DNA of 64,000 bases from Roseiarcus sp963816065. Lineage in GTDB: Bacteria > Pseudomonadota > Alphaproteobacteria > Rhizobiales > Beijerinckiaceae. The translations under genes were made by a program, and so were the position numbers. The notes beneath the pieces are model-generated. The model made no database searches, was not told the DNA's origin, and saw only the letters and a program-made list of their open reading frames with translations. The DNA is taken from assembly GCA_963816065.1 (NCBI GenBank), contig CAWFJG010000030.1, forward strand, positions 186,001 to 250,000. The letters are read 5' to 3'. Shown piece by piece: positions 1 to 8,568 of the stretch. How positions within the stretch are numbered: the first letter of the stretch is position 1; each line of letters begins with the position of its first letter.

Positions 1-1129
1 CCAGAAGGTCGGGATGATCGACAGCGGCAGGGCGAGGGCGGTGACGATCGTGGCCCGAAGGTCGCGCAGGAAGAGGAAGACGACGATCACCGCTAGCAGC
101 GCGCCTTCGAACAGCGTCTCCATGGTCGAATGGTAGTTGCCCAGTTCGTTGTCGACCTGGGTGTCCACCTTGGTGAACGTGACCTCGGGATGCGCCGCCT
201 GGATCTTCGTCAGGCTCGCGCTGATCCGCTGATCGACGGTTACGTCGCTCGCGCCCTTGGCCCGGGTAATTCCGAATGCGACGATCGGTTCGTCGAACAG
301 GCGAGTGAACGTGCGCGGCTCGGCCGCTCCGTCGACGACCTCGCCAAGCTCGTCAAGCCGGACTCTGCGGCCGCCGGGCAGGGCGACCGGCAGCGCCGCG
401 AGGTCCGCGACGCTGCGGGCGCCGGCGAGCGTCCGGATCGCCTGCTCCTGCCCGGAAACTTCGCCGCGGCCGCCGCCAAGATCGACGTTGTCGGCGCGCA
501 CCTGCTCGTTCACCGCCGCGGCGGTCACGCCGAGCGCAAGCAGCTTCTCGGGGTCGAGCGCGACGCGGATCTCGCGGTCGACGCCGCCGAAACGCTTGAC
601 CTCGCCGACCCCGCGGATGCCTTGCAGGTCGCGGGCGACTGTGTCGTCGATGAACCATGACAGTTGCTCGACCGACATTCCGGGCGCGGACGCCGCGTAA
701 GTCACGATCGGCAGGCCCTCGACATCGACGCGGCTGACGATCGGCTCGTCGATGGTGCGCGGAAGGTCGCCGCGGATCTTGGCGATCTGGTCCTTCACGT
801 CGTTCAGGGCCCGGTCGATGTCGACCGAGCCGACGTTGAACTGGACGATCGTGGACGACGAGCCATCGGTCACGGTCGAGAGAATGTGCCAGACGCCGTT
901 GAGGCTGGAGACAGCGTCCTCGACCTTTTTCGTCACCTGCAATTCGAGTTCGCTCGGCGCCGCGCCGGACTGTGTGATCGAGCACCTGGACGATCGGAAT
1001 GTCGATGTTCGGGAAGCGCGTGACCGACATCGACCGGAAGCTGACCAGGCCGAGAATCGTCAGCACCGAGAAGGCGACGATCGCGGGGATGGGCTGCCGG
1101 ATCGACCAGCCGGAGACATTGAGGGCCAC
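1..1129 (-). CDS. RND efflux pump inner-membrane subunit (partial, frameshifted)
   Basis: Proton-driven inner-membrane pump of a resistance-nodulation-division efflux system. A GTG start at 1129 encodes the cytoplasmic tail and the first membrane helix (PAIVAFSVLTILGLVSF), then the beginning of the porter domain (RFPNIDIPIVQVL). The frame is lost near 975, where one extra base turns VQVL-VTQSGAAPSE into VQVL-DHTVRRGA. In the next frame the protein continues without stops through the porter subdomains to the second helix (VIVVFLFLRDLRATIV) and runs off the left edge. About 375 of the usual roughly 1,040 residues are visible. It follows the adaptor gene by 2 bp and is the third gene of a tetR-adaptor-pump operon. 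Family assignment is firm; whether the frameshift is biological is doubtful, because similar single-base breaks recur through the window. Confidence 0.85.
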
Positions 1130-1131
1130 GG

Positions 1132-2400
1132 CTAACCCCCCGCAGCGGTCGTGGTCGGCGGCGTCGGCCGAACGCGGTCGCCCGAACGCAGGAAGGCGGC
1201 GGCTTTGGCGACCACAGTCTCCCCGCCGGCCAGCCCATCCCTGATTTCGACCTCATCGCCGTCGACGATGCCGGGCGTCACCTTCCGTTCCTCGGTCACG
1301 CCGTCGCGCACCACGAAGAGACGCGCGACATCGCCTTCGCGCTCGAGCGCGGCGGCCGGCGCGCCAACTCCGTCGCGACGCACGAGTTCCACCTCGGCCG
1401 AGGCGAAGGCGCCGATATGGGCGTGCGACACGTCGGAAAGGGCGATGCGGACCTTGCCGGTGCGGCTTGCCCGGTCGACTTCCTGCGAGATCAGCCGGAC
1501 CCGCCCCGGCGCCGGGTCCTTGACGCCGGGCAGACGGATGGACGCCGGCATTCCGTTGGCGAAGCGGGTGAGCGACTGTTCCGGCGCGTCGGCCTCGAGG
1601 TCGACGGCGCCGTCGACGATGATGCGGAAAAGCGGTTCGCCGGCGCTGGAGGCCATCGCGCCGAGCTTGGCCGAGCGACGGCTGACGAGCCCGGCGACCG
1701 GCGCCGTCACCTCGGTGCGGCCGATGCGCACCTCGAGTTCCTGACGTTCGGCGTCGCGGGCCTTGCGATCGGCTTCGGCGACGGCAAGGGCGTTGCTGGC
1801 GGAGGCGAACTGAGCCTCAGCGGTCTTCAGCGCCGTCTCTCGCTGCTCGACGGTCGAAACGGACATGACCCCGCCGGCGAGCTTTTGCGCGCGCCCGAAA
1901 TCATCGCTCGTCCATTTCACCTGCACACCCGCCTGGGCGATGTTGCTTTTCGCCTGCTCGATCGCAGCGTCGGCCCGCTTGATCGCCGCGTCGTTCCCGG
2001 CGAGCAGCGCGTCGAGCTGGGTCCTGTCGAGCCGGGCCAGCACCTGGCCGGCCTTGACCCAGTCGCCGTCCTCGGCGTCCAGTTCGACGATCGTCAGCCC
2101 GTCGATTCGGGCGGCCACCTGAGCTTCGTCACGCGGCATCAGCGTGCCGGAGACGAATAGCCGGTCGACGAACTCGCGCCGGTCCGCTGTCGCGACCGTG
2201 ACCGCGGGCGGAGGCGGCTCGGGAAGCGGCTCGGCGGCGGCCGCGGAGGCGATGGACGCAGGGCAGGACGCCCTGCCGACCGGCAGGCCGAGCGCTCGGG
2301 CTTTCTGGGCCGGGGTGGAGCACGGCTGAAGCGCCGCAAAGCTCCAGGCGGCGCCGATGAGGACGCAGAGCACGAGCAGCGGGGCCAGGAAACGGGTCAT
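1132..2400 (-). CDS. RND efflux periplasmic adaptor (HlyD/AcrA family)
   Basis: Periplasmic membrane-fusion protein linking an RND pump to an outer-membrane channel. 422 residues. The N-terminus carries one hydrophobic signal/anchor segment (FLAPLLVLCVLIGAAWSFAAL) and a Pro/Ala-rich linker. A biotinyl-lipoyl-like half follows (VSGTLMPRDEAQVAARIDG, then DWVKAGQVLARLD), then an alpha-helical hairpin rich in Ala/Gln/Glu (about residues 125-225), the second lipoyl half (VTAPVAGLVSRRSAKLG) and the beta-barrel and membrane-proximal domains. Its ATG overlaps the TGA of the upstream tetR gene (ATGA at 2397-2400) and the pump starts 2 bp after its stop, so the three genes are translationally coupled. 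The substrate cannot be read from sequence. Confidence 0.9.
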   Translation of the reverse strand: MTRFLAPLLVLCVLIGAAWSFAALQPCSTPAQKARALGLPVGRASCPASIASAAAAEPLPEPPPPAVTVATADRREFVDRLFVSGTLMPRDEAQVAARIDGLTIVELDAEDGDWVKAGQVLARLDRTQLDALLAGNDAAIKRADAAIEQAKSNIAQAGVQVKWTSDDFGRAQKLAGGVMSVSTVEQRETALKTAEAQFASASNALAVAEADRKARDAERQELEVRIGRTEVTAPVAGLVSRRSAKLGAMASSAGEPLFRIIVDGAVDLEADAPEQSLTRFANGMPASIRLPGVKDPAPGRVRLISQEVDRASRTGKVRIALSDVSHAHIGAFASAEVELVRRDGVGAPAAALEREGDVARLFVVRDGVTEERKVTPGIVDGDEVEIRDGLAGGETVVAKAAAFLRSGDRVRPTPPTTTAAGG

Positions 2401-3038
2401 TGCGAGAGATCCTCCTCGCTGGGGGCGATCGCCCCGGCAAACAGAGCCTTCAGCACGCCATAGGCCATGGCGGTTTCGGCGGCCCGGTCGAAGTCGGGCT
2501 CGGTCGCCATCCGCTTGAAGAGCCCGCCGACGAAGGTGAAAAAGAACCGCGCCGCCAATCGCGAGTCGAGATTCGGCGAGGCCGCACCGGCCGCCTTGGC
2601 GGCGTTGATCACCTTTTCGAGCTTGACCAGCACGTCGGCGTCGAGCGCCCGCGTCATTTCGGCGACACGGGCGTTGCGGCCGGCTTCGGCCCAGATCTCG
2701 ACGATCATGCGCGCCTTTTCCGGCGGCTTGGCGAAGACGTGGTCGCGCAGAGCGACATGGATCGCTTTGGCGATGTCGGCGTTTTGCTCCAAAAGCTCGA
2801 CGAACGCCTCTGTGTTGCCCTCCTGATCGAGCGCGCAGAGCGAATCGACGATCGCCTCCTTGGAGGGGAAATAGCGGTAGAGGTTGCCGGCGCTCATCTC
2901 GGCCTCTTCGGCGACATGCTGCATCGTGGCCGCGTGGAAGCCGTGACTGACGAAGGCGCGCTCGGCCGCCTGGAGAATCCGCTCGCGTCGGCCGTCCTCG
3001 GAGACGCGGCGCTTCGAAAAGGGGCCGCCCGGCGTCAT
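2397..3038 (-). CDS. TetR/AcrR family repressor of the RND operon
   Basis: One-component transcriptional repressor. 213 residues from the ATG at 3038; an upstream ATG at 3071 is in frame but lies inside the palindromic operator, so the downstream start is preferred. The N-terminal helix-turn-helix is clear (RILQAAERAFVSHGFHAATMQHVAEEAEMSAGNLYRYFPSKEAI, read in two parts: ILQAAERAFVSHGFHA and SAGNLYRYFPSKEAI). The C-terminal ligand domain contains HVFAKPPEKARMIVEIWAEA, typical of efflux-linked TetR proteins. It is the first gene of the operon and overlaps the adaptor start by 4 bp. Autoregulation through the palindrome just upstream is inferred from position. Confidence 0.88.
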   Translation of the reverse strand: MTPGGPFSKRRVSEDGRRERILQAAERAFVSHGFHAATMQHVAEEAEMSAGNLYRYFPSKEAIVDSLCALDQEGNTEAFVELLEQNADIAKAIHVALRDHVFAKPPEKARMIVEIWAEAGRNARVAEMTRALDADVLVKLEKVINAAKAAGAASPNLDSRLAARFFFTFVGGLFKRMATEPDFDRAAETAMAYGVLKALFAGAIAPSEEDLSQ

Positions 3039-3047
3039 ATCGGAGTC

Positions 3048-3071
3048 ATGAGAATGAACATTCATTCTCAT
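3048..3071. promoter_or_regulatory. 24-bp inverted repeat, probable TetR operator
   Basis: The sequence ATGAGAATGAA-CA-TTCATTCTCAT has two perfect 11-bp arms around a 2-bp centre. It lies 10 bp upstream of the chosen tetR start, where an autoregulatory operator of an RND operon would sit. The GAATGAA..TTCATTC core resembles operators of other TetR-type efflux regulators. Function is inferred from symmetry and position. Confidence 0.7.
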
Positions 3072-3360
3072 AGCGCTTCGAATACGGCGGCATTGGGGCG
3101 CGCGCCCTCGCACGTCCTTCGGCGTTGGGCTGGCGGAAAGCCCGCCGAGCCGGGCGCGCCCGTCATCCGCGCTGGCGCGCAAAAGCAGGAGACCCCGCGG
3201 AACCCAATGACCGCACAAGGAGTTTGGGGTTTGTCGCCTCCCTGTATTGCGAAATCGCTCCACTGGGCAGGATGCGACAACCCTCGCCAAGCCGGGGCCG
3301 CGGCGCCGGCGCGACGGGCGCTGATGCGTCCGGGAGGCGTGATCCGAAAGGAAGAGAGTC

Positions 3361-3657
3361 ATGAACAAGCGAATATCGATCTTGGCCGCCGGCAGCGCCG
3401 GCGTAGGCGTGGCGCTTGCGACCACATCCGCGAAGGCGTTCTTCATCGCGCCGGCGCTCTTTGCCGGGTTGCTGGCCGGAGGCGTGCTGGGGGGCGCGGT
3501 TATCGGGAACGCGGTGAGCAACGCCAACGCCGGCAATGCCCGGGCGGTCGTCGTGGAGCCTGCGCCTGCGGTGACGGTCGGCTCGACCACCTGCCACTTC
3601 ACCCACGCGTGGGTGGGGAATGTGTGGCAACGCGTGCAGGTGTGCAACAACTACTGA
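3361..3657 (+). CDS. small secreted hypothetical protein
   Basis: 98 residues with a typical signal peptide (MNKRISILAAGSAGVGVALA, cleavage probably after TTSAKA). A hydrophobic Gly/Ala-rich stretch follows (ALFAGLLAGGVLGGAVIG), which may be a membrane-associated glycine-zipper-like segment. The C-terminus is polar and carries two cysteines (TTCHF and VQVCNNY) that could form a disulphide. The start is supported by GGAAGAGAG 4 bp upstream of the ATG. It is transcribed divergently from the tetR operon, with 289 bp between. I do not recognise a family; function unknown. Confidence 0.65.
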   Translation: MNKRISILAAGSAGVGVALATTSAKAFFIAPALFAGLLAGGVLGGAVIGNAVSNANAGNARAVVVEPAPAVTVGSTTCHFTHAWVGNVWQRVQVCNNY

Positions 3658-3981
3658 GCGGCGCGGGGCGCGGTCTGCGGCCGCGCCCCCATCAGGCTAC
3701 GCCCGGCCCTTAGCGGTTGAATTGGATGCGCCGTTTTATTGAGGGGAATGGCGGACCCGGCGCGTGCGACGTGCTATTGCCTTCTTTGCGTTCGGTCCGG
3801 ATTGCTGGCGCCAGGAACGCATTGTGCCGGAACGGATTCGCGACTCCTTCGGCCGGCGACTGCGCATAGCGGCTCGGCTTTGAGAGCGCCTGCCATCCAG
3901 ACTGGCGCGACAGGCCGGTTGCTGCTCCGACGATTTGAAAGGGCGCCTCTTGAAGGGGTCTCGCGCGGGCGTGCGCAGCCG
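3658..3981. other. 324-bp intergenic stretch with a hairpin, no gene seen
   Basis: No reading frame here has a supported start and a protein-like composition. A 9-bp GC stem (GGGGCGCGG / CCGCGCCCC, 3665-3689, 7-base loop) directly follows the secreted-peptide gene and may act as its terminator, but it has no T tract. Confidence 0.4.
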
Positions 3982-5199
3982 TCACCCCTCCTTCGGCCGT
4001 GGGTCCGGCAGGAAGCCGCCGAGCAGGCCGATCGCGGGCAAGAAGGCGCAGACCTGATAGACGAAGGTCAGGCTCGTCTTGTCGGCCAGGATGCCGAGGA
4101 GCGCGGCTCCCACGCCGCCGAGGCCGAAGCTCAGCCCGAAGAACAGGCCCGCCACCGCGCCGACGCTGCCCGGCGTCAGTTCCTGGGCATAGACGACCAT
4201 CGCCGAAAAGGCCGACGATAGGATCAGGCCGATCGCGACGCTGTTGATGATCGTGCCGGCGAAGCCGAGATGAGGCAAGAGCAGGGTGAACGGCAACACG
4301 CCGAGGATCGAGCCCCAGATCACGACTCGCGCGCCGAGGCGGTCGACCAGCGGCCCCCCGAGGAAGGTCCCGGCTGCGACCGCGGCGAGGAACACGAACA
4401 GAAGCACCTGCGCGCTCTGGATTGACACCCCAAAGGTCTGGATCAGGTAGAAGGTGTAATAGCTGTTGATGCTGGCGAGGTAGACCACCTTCGAAAACAG
4501 CATCACGATCAGCACGGAGAGGGTGCGAACGACAACCTTGCGCGGATGGATCGGGCCGACAACCGCCGCGGCTTTGCCGCTCTCAGCCCGTCGCGCGGCG
4601 TACCAGCGGGTGACGCCGGTCAGAAGCCCGATGGCGGCGAGCGCGAGCACAGTGAAGGCCACGACCGAGCGCTGGCCGAATGGCACGACGATGAAGGCCG
4701 CCAGCAGCGGACCGAGCGACTGACCGAAATTACCTCCGACCTGAAAAAAACTCTGAGCGAAGCCATGCCGGCCGCCGGACGCGAACCGCGCGACCCGCGA
4801 AGCCTCCGGGTGAAACACCGCGCTGCCGATCCCGACCACCCCGACCGAAAGCAGGATCATCGGATAGGAGTTGGCGAAGGCAAGCAGCGCCAGGCCGACC
4901 AGGGTGAAGGCCATGCCGGCCGGCAGGACGCCGTTGACCGGCCGCCGGTCGAGTCCCATGCCGATCAGCGGCTGGAGAAAAGAGGCCGTGATCTGGAACA
5001 CCAGGGTGATCACCCCGATCTGGAAAAAGGTCAAAGCGAACTTCTGGTGGAAGACCGGATAGAGCGCCGGCGCCAGCGACTGCATGGTGTCGTTGAGCAT
5101 GTGCGACGCGCTGAGCGCGGCGATGACGCCGACGGCGGCGGTCGAATCGGCCTTGGCGCGCGCGGGCGCGCGGTCGGCGTAGGTCGGCGCTGTGGTCAA
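3982..5199 (-). CDS. MFS transporter, fosmidomycin-resistance (Fsr) type
   Basis: Major facilitator exporter of the inner membrane, most like the Fsr subgroup. About 405 residues with roughly twelve hydrophobic helices. Helpful motifs are SHMLNDTMQSLAPALYPVF in the first helix region, FLQPLIGMGLDRRP between helices 2 and 3, GIGSAVFHPEASR and FQVGGNFGQSLGPLLA in the N-half; HPEASR and GGNxGxSLGP are characteristic of Fsr proteins. A TTG at 5199 is chosen as start because AGGAGGA lies 4 bp upstream; an in-frame ATG at 5274 would add 25 polar residues unlike the family. Single gene downstream of infC on the same strand, 91 bp away. The substrate is unknown; drug efflux is inferred from the family. 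Confidence 0.85.
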   Translation of the reverse strand: MTTAPTYADRAPARAKADSTAAVGVIAALSASHMLNDTMQSLAPALYPVFHQKFALTFFQIGVITLVFQITASFLQPLIGMGLDRRPVNGVLPAGMAFTLVGLALLAFANSYPMILLSVGVVGIGSAVFHPEASRVARFASGGRHGFAQSFFQVGGNFGQSLGPLLAAFIVVPFGQRSVVAFTVLALAAIGLLTGVTRWYAARRAESGKAAAVVGPIHPRKVVVRTLSVLIVMLFSKVVYLASINSYYTFYLIQTFGVSIQSAQVLLFVFLAAVAAGTFLGGPLVDRLGARVVIWGSILGVLPFTLLLPHLGFAGTIINSVAIGLILSSAFSAMVVYAQELTPGSVGAVAGLFFGLSFGLGGVGAALLGILADKTSLTFVYQVCAFLPAIGLLGGFLPDPRPKEG

Positions 5200-5290
5200 G
5201 CAATCCTCCTGGCGCCGATCGAAAGGACCGCCGTCGCAGCCACTATAGCCGCAGAACGCGGCGTGGACCTTCAAATCAAAGTGATTTCGG

Positions 5291-5830
5291 CTATCTCGGC
5301 GCCAGCACCATGATCATTTGCCGGCCCTCCATCGACGGTTCGGCCTCGACCTTGGCGATCGGCGCGGTCTCGGTCTTCACCCGCTGCAAAAGCTTGAAGC
5401 CGATGTCCTGATGCGCCATTTCGCGGCCGCGAAAGCGAAGCGTCACCTTGACCTTGTCGCCTTCCTCGAAAAAGCGACGGACCGAACGCATTTTCACGTC
5501 GTAGTCGTGATCGTCGATGCCCGGGCGCAGCTTGATTTCCTTGATCTCGACCACCTTCTGGCGCTTTCGCGCCTCGGAAGATTTCTTCTGCTCGAGGAAG
5601 CGATACTTGCCGAAGTCGAGGATCTTGCACACCGGCGGGGTCGCATTGGGGACGATCTCAACCAGATCGAGTCCGGCCTCTTCCGCCTGGCGCTGCGCGT
5701 CTGAAAGGTTCACCACGCCCTGATTCTTGCCTTCGGCGTCGATGAGTTGAATTTGAACTGCGCGAATGTCGCTATTCGTGCGCGGGCCGCCTTTCTCCGG
5801 CGCCGCAGTTGCTTTCATGGGACGACGAAT
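5291..5830 (-). CDS. infC: translation initiation factor IF-3 (AUU start)
   Basis: Binds the 30S subunit and checks initiator tRNA pairing. 179 residues, normal length. The N-domain (VQIQLIDAEGKNQGVVNLSDA), linker and C-domain (KEIKLRPGIDDHDYDVKM, VKVTLRFRGREMAHQDIG) are all present. I choose ATT at 5830 as start: AGGAGA is 6 bp upstream of it and the product begins M-RRPMKA, like alphaproteobacterial IF-3. The in-frame GTG at 5836 directly abuts the AGGAGA, leaving no spacer. infC is known to use AUU for autoregulation in E. coli, so this is consistent with the family. The usual downstream rpmI-rplT pair is not adjacent; an MFS gene follows instead. Confidence 0.95.
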   Translation of the reverse strand: MRRPMKATAAPEKGGPRTNSDIRAVQIQLIDAEGKNQGVVNLSDAQRQAEEAGLDLVEIVPNATPPVCKILDFGKYRFLEQKKSSEARKRQKVVEIKEIKLRPGIDDHDYDVKMRSVRRFFEEGDKVKVTLRFRGREMAHQDIGFKLLQRVKTETAPIAKVEAEPSMEGRQMIMVLAPR

Positions 5831-5937
5831 GGCCACTCTCCTGGGTTTGATCCGCGCCCCCGTGGCGCACTAAAAAATTCCGCTTGAGAGCCCTCGGCCC
5901 TGCGGACTGTTACAGATGGGTCAGATTGCGTCTTTAG

Positions 5938-6255
5938 TCAATCGTCGCCGGGCGCCTTGAAGTGTCGCGGCCAGCGGTTTTCCGCCCAATCGAGCGCGCG
6001 AGCGACGACCCGCCGGATCGCCGGAACATCCTCGGCGATGAGGAGGATGCCCAGCGGCAGCATCCACAGGCCGAACACGGGCAGGATCGCGAGGAACCCG
6101 CCGACGATCAGGAGAACGCCGGCGGGAATACGGGCCCAACGCGATTCGGGCCGCAGGAGCCACAGCGCTGAATTGCGGACACGCCCTGGCAGCCGGTCGA
6201 GCAGACTGCCGAGGCGCCGGCGATGGCGTTCGGCGTGTTCGTCGACTGGCGGCAT
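5938..6255 (-). CDS. conserved small membrane protein
   Basis: 105 residues. One long hydrophobic hairpin, residues about 43-73 (IPAGVLLIVGGFLAILPVFG, WMLPLGILLIAEDVP), is flanked by a basic N-terminus and a basic C-terminal helix (IRRVVARALDWAENRWPRHF). The pattern GGxLAxLPVxGxWMLPLGxLLxAEDVP recurs in short rhizobial proteins and recalls PGPGW-type membrane proteins. Role unknown. It lies upstream of infC on the same strand, 107 bp away. Confidence 0.7.
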   Translation of the reverse strand: MPPVDEHAERHRRRLGSLLDRLPGRVRNSALWLLRPESRWARIPAGVLLIVGGFLAILPVFGLWMLPLGILLIAEDVPAIRRVVARALDWAENRWPRHFKAPGDD

Positions 6256-6438
6256 TGTCCGGCTTTCCCCTTCTCAAACGACTCGCGCCAAATCTATTCA
6301 ACCTGCGCCGTGCTATCCAATGACGGCTTGAAGCCGGCGCCGCTTGTGGGGCCGCGACCCCGGCGGGTCTTTGCGTTGCGGCGCTTGCAACGCGCCTCCG
6401 TAAAGACTGGTGCGTCGTTGCGCGGCATGGAGGTCCTC

Positions 6439-6696
6439 GTGAGGGCATGGCCGGTTCAGGATGCAAAGGCCCGCTTCAGCGAGCCGCTTGAAACATGCTT
6501 GCGAGAAGGGCCGCAGGTTGTCGCCAAGCGCGGCGCCGACGCGGCCGTTCTGGCGCCTATGGCCGAGTGGGAGAGAATGAAACGCGCGAATAAGCCCACA
6601 TTGAAGGAGTTGCTCCTGACCGACAATGCGCGAGGAGAGCTGAACGTTCCCCCGCGTGGCGGGCGGCGCCGGCGGGCGACGCGCGCTTTCTTGTGA
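6439..6696 (+). CDS. type II antitoxin, Phd/YefM family
   Basis: DNA-binding antitoxin that neutralises the adjacent PIN toxin. 85 residues: WPVQDAKARFSEPLETCLRE is the Phd/YefM signature, followed by GPQVVAKRGADAAVLAPMAEW and a basic tail (GGRRRRATRAF). The GTG at 6439 is chosen over the ATG at 6427 because GGAGG is 5 bp upstream and the family starts with MxxWPVQ. The toxin gene follows after 6 bp. Autorepression by the antitoxin or the complex is expected from the family. Confidence 0.85.
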   Translation: MRAWPVQDAKARFSEPLETCLREGPQVVAKRGADAAVLAPMAEWERMKRANKPTLKELLLTDNARGELNVPPRGGRRRRATRAFL

Positions 6697-6702
6697 TCGT
6701 CA

Positions 6703-7116
6703 ATGTATCTTCTGGACACGAACGTTGTCTCAGAACTGCGCCGGGCTCCTCCGCACGGTGCAGTCCTTGCCTGGCTTCGAGACGTGCGAGATGAGGATTT
6801 GCACGTGTCCGTCGTGACAATCGGTGAGATTCAGGGAGGGATCGAGATCACGCGCGATGAGGATCAAGCGAAGTCGGCCGAAATCGAGACGTGGCTGGAG
6901 CAGGTTTCCGAGACGTACAACGTTTTGTGCATGGACGCGCGAACCTTCCGCGTCTGGGCGCGCCTCATGCACCGCAGGGCGGACCATTTCATCGAAGATG
7001 CCATGATTGCCGCCACCGCCGCAGTCCACAACCTCACTATCGTAACCCGCAACCTGCGAGATTTCGAGGACTTCGGCATTCCCACGCTGAACCCTTTTGC
7101 AGCGCGGGCGTTCTAG
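6703..7116 (+). CDS. PIN-domain toxin, VapC/FitB type
   Basis: Probable ribonuclease toxin. 137 residues, full PIN length. Acidic metal-binding residues are in place: Asp5 (MYLLDTNVVSEL), Glu47 (TIGEIQGG), Asp99 (HFIEDAMIAATA), and the C-terminal VTRNLRDFEDFG. The LLDTNVVSELR and IEDAMIAATA motifs point to the FitB-like branch. It is coupled to the upstream Phd-type antitoxin with a 6-bp gap. Intact, with nothing odd except a Phd-class partner rather than a VapB-class one, a known combination. Confidence 0.88.
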   Translation: MYLLDTNVVSELRRAPPHGAVLAWLRDVRDEDLHVSVVTIGEIQGGIEITRDEDQAKSAEIETWLEQVSETYNVLCMDARTFRVWARLMHRRADHFIEDAMIAATAAVHNLTIVTRNLRDFEDFGIPTLNPFAARAF

Positions 7117-7238
7117 CGTAGGGCTATGGCGTAGACATATTGCCGAACTCGCCGGCAAAGATCGCAATTCGCTCATATTGAGTTTAGCGCTGCAGCGCCG
7201 ACATAGCGCTCATCATCGTCGGACGTGCTTCTAAAGAT

Positions 7239-8483
7239 TTACGAATTACAAACATTATACACGTCAGCCGCCTTGTGGATCACGGGCATGGCAAGGTCCG
7301 CAACCACGGAGTTGAGCAGCGGTGCGCCGGCTGAGGTCACCCGGAGGCGACCGGTCGGATCGCGCTCCAAAAAGCCGTCTTCGATCAGGCGACCCTGTCT
7401 TTCGCGGTTCAGCTCGCGTCCGCTGAGCGCCTGATATCGCCCGGAATCGACGCCTTCGGCGAGTTGGAGACCCATCAACAGGTACTCGTCGCCCTGCTCC
7501 TCCGGCGCCAGCGGGGCGTTCTCAATCAGGCCATGCCCCGCCGTCTCGACCTGGTTCAGCCAGGTCTCGGGGTGGCGCTCGCAGGCCTGGGCGAGCCGGC
7601 CGAGCGGCGTGACGAGCCGCCCGTGCGCGCCGGGGCCGACGCCGGCGTATTCGCCGTAACGCCAATAGACGAGGTTATGGCGGCTCTCGCAGCCCGGCCG
7701 CGCGTAATTGGAGACTTCATAGGCCGGCAGGCCCTGGGCCTCGGTCAGCTCGCGCGTCGCCCGGAACAGCGCCAGGCTCAGGTCCTCGTCGGGCAGGCTG
7801 AGACGGCCCGCGTCGCGCAGCCGCTCGAACGGCGTGTCCGGCTCGATGGTGAGTTGGTAAAGCGAGATGTGATCGCCGGCGAGATCGAGCGCGCGGGCGA
7901 GTTCGTCGCGCCAGGCCGCCTCGTCCTGCCCTTGTCGGCCATAGATGAGGTCGAAGGTGAATCGCGGGAAGAGCGAGGCGGCGAGCCGCAGGGCGGCGAG
8001 CGCTTCCGCGACGGTGTGGCGGCGGCCGAGCGCCGTGAGGTCGGCGTCGGCGAGCGCCTGAACGCCGATCGACAGCCGGTTGACGCCCGCGTCGCTGTAG
8101 CCGCGAAAGCGCCCGGCCTCGACGCTGGTCGGGTTGGCCTCGAGGGTGATCTCGGCCTCCGGTTCGATGCGCCAGTTCGCCGCGATCGCCTCGAGCACGC
8201 CGGCGACGGTCTCCGGACGCATCAGCGAGGGCGTGCCGCCGCCGAAGAAGATCGAGCGAACGACGCGCCCCGGCGCCAGCGCCGCCCGATGGGCGATTTC
8301 GGCGCGGAAGGCCTGGAGAAACCGGCGCTCGTCGATCGCGGCGGCCCGAACGTGGCTGTTGAAGTCGCAATAGGGGCATTTCGACAGGCAGAACGGCCAG
8401 TGGACATAGACGCCGAAGCCCGGATCGTAGCTCGCGGCAGGCCCTTTGGCGCTTCCGGCGCGGGTAAGGTCGGACACAGTCAT
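7239..8483 (-). CDS. hemW: HemW, radical SAM haem chaperone
   Basis: Radical SAM protein of the HemN-like group, now regarded as a haem chaperone rather than a coproporphyrinogen oxidase. 414 residues. The CxxxCxxC cluster motif is CLSKCPYCDF at about residues 32-41, within VYVHWPFCLSKCPYC. FFGGGTPSL and LEANPTSVEAGRFRGYSDAG mark the SAM-binding barrel, and the C-terminal HemN wing (VYWRYGEYAGVGPGAHG) is complete. No frameshift. It is normally next to rdgB/rph in relatives; here it lies between the PIN toxin and the beta-lactamase. Confidence 0.93.
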   Translation of the reverse strand: MTVSDLTRAGSAKGPAASYDPGFGVYVHWPFCLSKCPYCDFNSHVRAAAIDERRFLQAFRAEIAHRAALAPGRVVRSIFFGGGTPSLMRPETVAGVLEAIAANWRIEPEAEITLEANPTSVEAGRFRGYSDAGVNRLSIGVQALADADLTALGRRHTVAEALAALRLAASLFPRFTFDLIYGRQGQDEAAWRDELARALDLAGDHISLYQLTIEPDTPFERLRDAGRLSLPDEDLSLALFRATRELTEAQGLPAYEVSNYARPGCESRHNLVYWRYGEYAGVGPGAHGRLVTPLGRLAQACERHPETWLNQVETAGHGLIENAPLAPEEQGDEYLLMGLQLAEGVDSGRYQALSGRELNRERQGRLIEDGFLERDPTGRLRVTSAGAPLLNSVVADLAMPVIHKAADVYNVCNS

Positions 8484-8568
8484 CGAGTCCTTATGACACA
8501 GATCCGCCGGCCGGGCTCATGTCTCCGAGTCTCGGCCGCCGTCGCCCGTCGCCTCGAAGTCCTTGTCG

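Noticed and set aside
3038..3650. N-terminal extension of the TetR protein to 417 residues
   Set aside because: The extra 200 residues are antisense to the 98-residue secreted peptide gene and cross the operator palindrome; family length is reached from 3038.
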